A stretch of 64,000 nt of DNA, taken from Angiostrongylus vasorum (Eukaryota; Nematoda; Chromadorea; Rhabditida; Metastrongylidae). Location: the NCBI GenBank assembly GCA_018806985.1, contig JADANN010000289.1, positions 460,481 to 524,480 of the forward strand, in the 5' to 3' direction. Every line of letters starts with the position of its first letter. The first letter of the stretch is position 1. Under the pieces are notes generated by a model, which saw nothing but the letters and a program-made list of their open reading frames with translations, made no database searches and was not told the DNA's origin. This document shows, one piece after another, positions 14,401 to 23,400 of this stretch. The position numbers were made by a program, and so were the translations under genes.

Positions 14401-17400
14401 ATGCAATCTCTATCTCTCTCGTTAGGAAAAATCTTACAATTTGTGCTGTGCATAGCACTCGATCTAGACTGTTTTGAACAACCTGACGGCGTAGACCTAC
14501 TAGATGGAAGTTCAGTAACAATTCTCTACACAACTTTCTCGAAGGCAATTGTTAGTAGCGGAGGTTCTGCCGTAACATGTGAAAGGCAGCTTGAAAGAGA
14601 TTTTATATAGGTTGGAAAAATCGGAATGGGCCCCAACTCTTGCCTTCGATTTAACCCCCATGGCTATTGTTTCGTTGCCATTGGAGGTCACTATTTGTTG
14701 TGCCAAGTGTAGCAATTCCTGTCTCTCCGCACGTTCTTCGAACACACTTGTAACTTTTCGGTGCACATTTCAGATAACTCCTTTTTTCGTCGGTAAAGAG
14801 AATGAGAAGGAGATCAAAAGAGAGTTACGGGCGTAAAACCCTTTTATTACTTGAATTCCTATACCACTTTTTAATGTAACCGTTTTTGAAGTTGTGTATT
14901 TGAACGTTTAAGTTCTCCTTCGGGTTTTTTCTTCTCATGGATTTCATGTGCTCTGATTATCACTTCAAAAGTTCGAAACTTTTATCGGTTTCCACTTATA
15001 TAAATCAGATCACAGAGCAGTCATTTATATATTGACAGTAGAGTAAACGACCCCGATCGAGGACTAAATGGTATGGCGCATAATTCTAAGGCTGCAAGCT
15101 AGAGAGAAGTCTTAGCTGTCAAACGTTAAATTCTATTGACAAGCCCTTGTAAGCTCGTCAAATAGAGTTCGTATGATAGTATAATTTGTTTTAACATTGC
15201 TTCTACAGATTTTTCATTTGCTCAAATATGACTGCTGGCCTCGGTTTTTACGAGCGGGTGGTGTGCAGCCGGAGTTCTCCGATGAAGAATTGGCGGAAGA
15301 GGATGAGCGGCAGCATCGTCTTGATATAGGAGGTGCTTGCTTTTTAATTAATACTTTTAATTATGTTGCCATTGTTATATTGAATATTATGGCTTGTGGT
15401 AGGGCGCGTGTGGCGCAGTGGTTGGAAGCGCCACTGCGGCACACGCGTGGGAATTGATCCCCGCATCCATGGCCCACCAAGCCTTCCATCCCTCCGGGGG
15501 TCGGAAAATTGTACCAGACTTGTCTGGAAGGATAGCAGCACTGGCTCGATACATCGGTAGGCCACCTCGAGTCATAGTAAAGGCCAAATGTGCATTCAAT
15601 CACCTCCAACGATATTTAATGAAGTCGAATGCATGGCGCATCCCTCAGGGGATTGATCAACGCCGAGAGCTTTTATTCTTTTACATTTGTGGTGTGCTTT
15701 ATGTGTTCACTATCTATATATGCTACGTTCAAGTGGTTAGCCATCAGAGCTATTCAGTTTGTAAAGCAGTTTAACTACACTTCATTATCTGTAAACTGTT
15801 CATAATATGTTGTACGATATACTCAGCGGTGGTGCGCTTACAACTACAGCACACTAGTTTTTAGAAATTTACGTAATCATTCATATGGAGAGTGATCTGC
15901 GATGGAAAATTTAATGTTGAATCCATTTTTTACTAACTAAGTTTGCTGCACATTAGGACTGCTATAATTAACTGTTCTTCGAGAAGGTTCTGGGTAAAGA
16001 ACTGCTGTATTGCAGAAGATTTGCCAGAAAGTCATGCTACGCGGTCAACGAACGAGAGTGACCGACAGCCGTCGACCAGTGCGTCAACTTTGTGTGCAGC
16101 AGATCGCAAAAAAGGTGGGTAAGGAGTTTGGCATGAACCTCTTCAACGTAGTTGATCATTTTGATGGTGGCTCGCTCTTGTGTGGTCGTGGCCCTTGGTG
16201 CAATGCATGTTTTACAGTTTACTGACATGGACAAACTTCGTTCCTTGTTATGGCACGGGTTCGATCGGTTCTCACGCAAATTACGTCGCGAGTCGATCGC
16301 GTCACGGTCGACCGATGGCTCACCAGTAGACCCTCCACGTTTGTTTTATCAGCACAAGGATATACACCGGACGAGAAGCTCACAAACGGAAACCGATGAG
16401 CAGCCGCCTCAGCGCTTATATTCTTCCGAAGAGAGCGGATTGACGACGGCGGTTTCCACTTCTCGGCAACGAGAGGTCGGCTTGATCTGCTCTAAACATC
16501 TCAGTTTGTTCACTGTTGACGGAGAGCAGCACTCGACACCCGCTGAGGTAGGCAGAGTCGCCATTCACATGTGAGAACACAACATGCGGTCATCAACAAT
16601 CACTCGCTGTCCTCTTCTGTCTTCCAGATTTTTGCTTCTTTTTTTTTCTTCTGTCTTCACTCAACAGCTTTTGTTTTCGCTATTGTGTGGTGGTTTTTTG
16701 TGTTGTTGCTATGCTGCATGGTTACGTTGTTTGGCTATTCGTTGTTGTAAAACTTCTAAAGGTTCTTATTGAAACACATGCTGATGTACTGTATCTTATT
16801 GTTTATATTTCTAGAAATCGTTTCTTAATCTAATGTTTTCTTATCGGTAACTTGCTATTGATATCATGGTGACATTATAATCTAATATTTCGGGTAGAAC
16901 TCGTTATAAGACCTTTGCACTTATTCACACTGTTTAAAGCGTAATATGAGCAGTATAAATTTCCTTTGCAAGAGAACAACCGTGCAGCACTGTGAACTAT
17001 GTGGGCAGTACAAGTGTCTTACTGGGAGAAGCATAAGTTTAAGTTTTTAGACATTGCTATGACTGAGGAAAAAAAAACAATGACTCTGAAACTTGGCTAT
17101 CAACCAACTTCTTCTTGAGCCGCTGTCTGTGAAAAAGACAAATAAAGTAGCCGTTGAGATAAATTGAGAATGGTATTTGCTTTTACGAGAGATCCAAAAC
17201 AATGCAGTGAAGGCCGTTTTGGACTTAATTCAACTTCTGCGGTGGCAGTTGTGTCACGCGTGGTGAGGCCATGTAGTGAGTGCTACAGGTTTGGTTGCTT
17301 CCTTTTGGTCACTGCTGCTGGCAGACGTGATTTTTGCTGCATTTTATTGAAGGCCTGACACTAATTTCGTGTAATAAGCCTTTTTTCCATGACTCATGTA

Positions 17401-20400
17401 CGTATGGTATATGATTTAAGTTGCTTAACACGAAAAACACCGTAATTTCTTTATTCCACCCTGAATATGCTTTCAATAGCAGCGAAATCTGCTTTTCTTT
17501 GCAATCTTATGGCAATGATTTGTCCAGTATTTCTTGACGAAAAGTTTTTCTGACATCGCAGGTGTTCCAAAATTGGTCCTCTGCTTACGTCTAGTTCTAG
17601 TTCTTCAGCAAACTCTGGAGTCGTTTTGAATGATTCTGCTTAAAGTTGTCATATCGACAGCAGTGAGTCGTTCTCAATTGCGCTCTATTTTGGGGGTTTC
17701 TGAAACCAACTGTGCACCAGGTGTTTGTTGTCGGTTATTTGAACTGTAGGAACAAAGATAGTGCGAAGCGAGTCGTTTCACCGGTTTTATATACCACTAT
17801 TTATCCAAAACATTACTCCGATTTGGCTTTTTCCATATTTTCGTTCAAATGGCCTGAATTCGACGTGCACAGTAGCAAAAGACAGAAACATTAAGTAGAA
17901 CTGTACAACGAAATGTACACCTTAGAAGCTCTCTACTTACTTGGATACTTGGACGGGCCTTCCTTTGTGCGAGCCCGCATAATCTCCATTTTTCGGAGCT
18001 TTGCTGGTTTAGCCAGTGTGTTTCACTGGAGTCTCGAGGTCAGCCTGGCCAAACTCTGCCTCAGGTAGTCACCACGAAAGTCAGTCGCCGTTCCTGCGGG
18101 ATTTACCACAATACGACTAGTTTGATACCAGGACGGTGGTGGATCCTAGTATTGGTTTACTCTTTGCTGGGCTTCCTGATGGAAACGCCGGACACCTTTT
18201 CAGGTTGGGAGACCTTGCGGGGGGAAGATGAATCCCCCTCGCTGTACATCGCAGCCCAACACTCAGGAACACCTTCCAGCCACGACGAGGCAGTAAGCCG
18301 TTGGGAGGGAATCGCTCTACTACCTGTAGCAATTCCGTTTTATACACTGAGTGTAATTTGTTGCCATTACATTCTGTAAATCACTGGAGAAGACGTAGAT
18401 TTTTCTTCTTTGAAATACACAATGAACTCCTGTCGGTGCTGCTTTCTGATAACTGTCGGAAATATTCGATAGTTGGAGTACTTAAGTGTTCAGTAATTCT
18501 ATGCATTTGACAAAATGATTGCGTAATGCTGGGTAAGATCTCATCTATCCGGTCGTTTTGCTTCTAAAAATGCAAGCTTTAATGGAATGACATGGAAAGC
18601 AAGCAATTTTTGGTTTCCGGAAAACAACTATTGTTTTGGTAGAATAAGAAGATTTGCATGTTCTTGTCAAAGATCTACAGACCTAGTGGCTTTTTATCTT
18701 ATTTTGTAGAGCTTATTAAATACTGATATGTATTGGTTTAAAGCTTGGAAACTGAATTATTGCTTTCTCCAAACATTAATGAGGCGAATAACCAGGTCTC
18801 AGTGGACAAAACAACAGCTGCTTGTTGGACAACCCAAATTGTACGCATAAATCTATGGATAAAAACAGTATCAAAGCGTAACGAACAGGATGATACGATC
18901 AACACTGTTTATTGAATATGAAAAGGTCCTTAATCAAACCTACGTGTGCTTCCGATTTCTGTACAGATGCGGTGGTTTGAGTAGGGGCCCGCTCATACTT
19001 GTCAGTGCGCGGCATAGTTTTCGTGCTAGGGTGAACACTATGGTGCTGACAAATTTCACGCCGAACATTTGAAGGAAGAGATATGACTAAATACGGTGTT
19101 ACAGTGGAATTACATTGTGAGTGGAAGATCCTACCAAATATACCGCTAAGATATTTTTTTTCTATCCTAAACGTTTGTGACGTGGTCGATACGCATCTTG
19201 GGAACAAGAAATAATAAAAAAAGTGTGGTTACTTTTGTCTAACTATACCTGTGTACAGCTTGGTGATGACATCTGAGATTTGAGGGCGTGTGGAAGTCAT
19301 TTTACATCGCTTGTTTTTGTGGCAAATGTTGCCTTGCCTCTGTCGATGAGGCAACGACAACCGCCAGGTGCCGCCCATATCACTTTTCATGCTTCTCCAC
19401 TGATGTTAATGTAGTGAACTTACTCATATTGTTCAGTTTCTTTACTAGAAAGTTTGGAATGAGATCAAGAAGATAGTCGGCTGAGTTCAATGTGATCACG
19501 TTAGTCATTTCTTTTGAGTACTCTTAAAGTTGCAGTGGTTTGAGTCCCGTGTACAATAAACAACCAGTGCTTATAAGCATTCAGCAGTGACAATAAATTA
19601 ATAACCTTAGTAAGCGAATTAGACACACTCTTAAATTCTCCAGACCAGATCGTCTTGATAATCTTAGGTGAACAATAACATAACTACTGCAAGGAGTTTT
19701 TGATGCACGTGTAATGTGATTTATGTTGTATTAATGAGTCTATAAATATATTTTTTATGGAAATACTAGTCGCAAAAGGAATCACAAACAGTAGCTAGGA
19801 AATCGTAGTAGTTTTCATTCTGGTCTAAAAATGATCTAGTTGTGAGTTCTTCTTCAAATTCTGTCGCACTGAGGGGCTGCTGGCAATTAGCACTTCTCTG
19901 CACCGTACAATTACAAAAAAAATCACGGAATAGTTCACTAGTGACAACATGTCATAAATTGCATGCAATTTTAGCCTCGTTATCACAACCTCCAATGGAT
20001 GTCATTTATCTGGCCAGCACATACCGTTCCACTTTTGATCATCTTGGGCGATTTCAGATGTCCACTTCATTACCACATCGTCATCCACCGCCTTCTCGAA
20101 CCGAGCCCAAATATTGCCGCTTAATGACCGGCGACACTTGCGGTACTCAGGTTGTCAAGCTGACCGATCCAGTAGGTGACATGAGTTTACTGACAGTCCT
20201 GTCGCTATTTCTTATGATGACCATTCTTCAGACAATTTCCGTGCGGCAATGGACGCAAAATATGGCGATTATGCTGGCCATGGATAAAAATGCGACAGAG
20301 GCCGTAGATGCTGAGACGTGCAGCACAATTGACCCTGCCCGACAGGCGATCGATGCTTTACAATCACGATCAGTTCGAATTGTTCCCGTAGTAACGTTTG

Positions 20401-23400
20401 CCGTCGAAATTCTACCGCCTAACTATTCATTCAAAAGCCCTAGTAGCACTCCGACAAAGTATGTTACATAACGTGCGCCTAATGTAAATGTGTTAAATAT
20501 GTTTTGAGATATCTAATCTTCAGGGTCATATTAGTTCGAGCTCGGCATTCACTGTCTGCTGGTGGTGTATTGCGACCTTTGCTGAGCAAGTACTCCATTG
20601 ACTACAGTACGGTCACGGTGTTGTTCAGTGGAACACTGGAAGTAATAAGAAACTCGGTTTCAATCGGTAATATCGGAGCGCGCAGTCTGACAGTGATGAC
20701 TCAAAGCCAGTACAATGGTAAGACTTAACTTTGTCATGAACTGTTTCCAATTTTTTTCGTAAAAACATTGTTCTTACTTTCCACATTAAGTGAATGTGAA
20801 ACACTAATCAAGAACATGAATCATTTCCTCTCACATAAAGAAGTTTTTTTTTCAAGTGATTCTCCTTCCTAAAACAGTTTTCAGAATAACAGAATGAATT
20901 GAATTTCTAGAGCGTGTGCATGGTGGTAAAAAGGATGTGCCTATTCCTCGAGATCCAATAATCACATCACCAAATTTGGCTATCGAGCATAATCTCCAGT
21001 TTCATCAGCATGGAGATGTCTCGTATTGTGAACTACCTAGTGAAGCCGATCGCCTCAAGCACGCGCAGAAGGTCTGTACTGTGTATGTCTTTGGTTTTCT
21101 TTTCTTCTAGCGCATTGCGTTTATTTTCTAAGCAGTGCCAGATGTTTTTTAATTCCAGTTCCGATCAAAGTGTAGTAGGCTAATGATATTTTATGTCTCT
21201 TCTGTTTTTTTCGTGGTGCCATTTTAATGCAAACGTAATATTGTAGTTGCATGCAATGGCATAATTGATACAAAACGTTTTTAACTTCTGTATTTCCAAT
21301 TTCTGCCGATCATTTTAGGAGCACTCGTTGAGCCTAATGAAGTTCGTCCGGAAAGCATCAGCTGCCGTGTCGAATAAAGAAGAAACTACACGATTTGGTA
21401 GTCAGCGTGTACCAAGTCGACGAAAATCTGTTGGGCAAAGTAGTAGCGCTGGTGTCTATTGTGGAGAAGAAGTGTCAGTAGAAGCACCCAAGGAACCGAT
21501 CAGAAAGCGGCTGAGTCTTTTTCAAAAACGTAGGTGATGCTTGTTTCGTCACTTTAAATTTTGCACTCGCTCAATTAAAAGAAAACTTTTATCACTGAGA
21601 TTCAGGTTTTAAGGTGATGTATTTTTTTCATAGCAGTCGTCATTTACAAAGGGTATTTTTTATATATGTAGCAAGTGCTTTCAACCAAAAAGCTGATTCA
21701 TTGCCTCTATGTGTCATTAAACGAGTCGCACTTCCACTGAATACAAATGTAGTTTTGGGATGAGACTAGATTTGAATGATTTGAGTTGGGCAGAGCTCAT
21801 GCGCTGTTTCCTATGCCTGAAATTGACTTTTTCATTTGTGGTTATTATAAGAGCCAAACTTGCTTCCAAGTGGGCAAATAAAAAAAGGTCGGATAGCACA
21901 TCAAGGCACCTTATTAGGATTAAGTTGATAAGGAAGCGAAAGATCTTAGGTTTGCTCAAAAACAATGGCTGATTTCAACTACAAAGTACTGCAACTCAAC
22001 TCAAGCATAACTTTAGTTGTCACAAAAGACCTGTTAAAATTTACACATTTTATCAACGCGTTGCAAATTCATTTACTCCAACAACTTAAAATTTCTAACT
22101 CTAGAAGCGACGAATTCTTTGAAAGCGTTTAGCAGCAGTTGATTTTTGAAGATTTTCTCGGTTACCAGTTGTCGAGATGGTAAAAAAAGTGACAGTTACT
22201 TAGCAAGTTTCATTGAACACGAAGGGTAAGGTAGTTTCCTAGCACACTCACTCAACTTTTGCAGCGTTAGTTGTGCAATGTATGGTCGCACATTGTCTTT
22301 GAACAGCACTGGACCTTTTTCTGTTGGTTATGTCTAGACATATGCCTTGCAGTTTTTCCAGGATTTCGTCAGTTTCAAAGCATTAGTTCTCTGTGATGAT
22401 CGTTTTACCAATACTGAAGACACTGTATTATATAATTCTCTCTCCGAAAATGAAAAAAGTCATGCTTTTGGTCAAAATTAGACCTCTGAAAACGCTTATG
22501 GACTTCTTATTGATCCAAAAACTGACTTAATCGTCATCGGCTATCGTATAGGATCCCTTTATCATCGTGCATCACGATGCGATCGAGAAATGGGTTTCTC
22601 ATTGCGTAAAAGAAGTGGAGAGCAGACTTCACGACGACGATCTTGCTGACGTTCATTTGTTTCATGCAGCACTCATTTATCAACCCTCTTCATTTTCCCA
22701 ATGTCTAATAAATTAAGGACAATTGGTAAATGGCTAATGAACACAGTAAGTGCATTGGCAAAAGCCGTAGTGCAATAAGCGCCCGCCCTATACACTATGG
22801 GTCGACGCCGAAAGTCCTAAACTAGCTCCATGCCCTTGCAGTCAGACTTCCATAGGATTTGTGACAGAAATGTTTCATCTGATTCACAAAAAACTGATGT
22901 ACTTTCAAGAGTTAGGAGTGCTCTATTAGAGCTTTTCTAGGGATTCCAGTGTGCATGAACTTGCGGAACATATAACGTCACTCATGATGAAAACAAAGTC
23001 CTCAAGTAATAGCTGAACCCATATGCAAACCCAAAGATCTTCGTGGATTGCGGGTGAAGTACAACAAACCGAATAGAAGAAATGATGCATTTCGCATAAC
23101 GTATGACGATGGCTCGTTTAAATGTGGGATTTTTTAAATGGCAAACATTTGTTGGATGGTGGACTTTTTTTTCGTTTTTTTTTCGTGTAGGACAGTTTCG
23201 ATTAACGTCATCAGATCGTCGTCGTCAGTTACTTCACGACATTCTTCTTCGTTACCACTCATATCTCTGATACGAAGTTTTAAGAAGCGGCTACGTATTG
23301 GGGTTTTGGAAGCCCTTCTTTGAGATATTTTTTTGACGACTTTTCGACCTGCTTCGTCCTTTCACGTCCAGTTTTGATTTCGTGAAGCAAAATGATTGAT

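Noticed and set aside
20172..20340. Alternative frame with DSPVAISYDDHSSDNF in the RGS gene
   Set aside because: It needs two frame changes to connect to both neighbours, whereas a 60-nt intron keeps one frame throughout.
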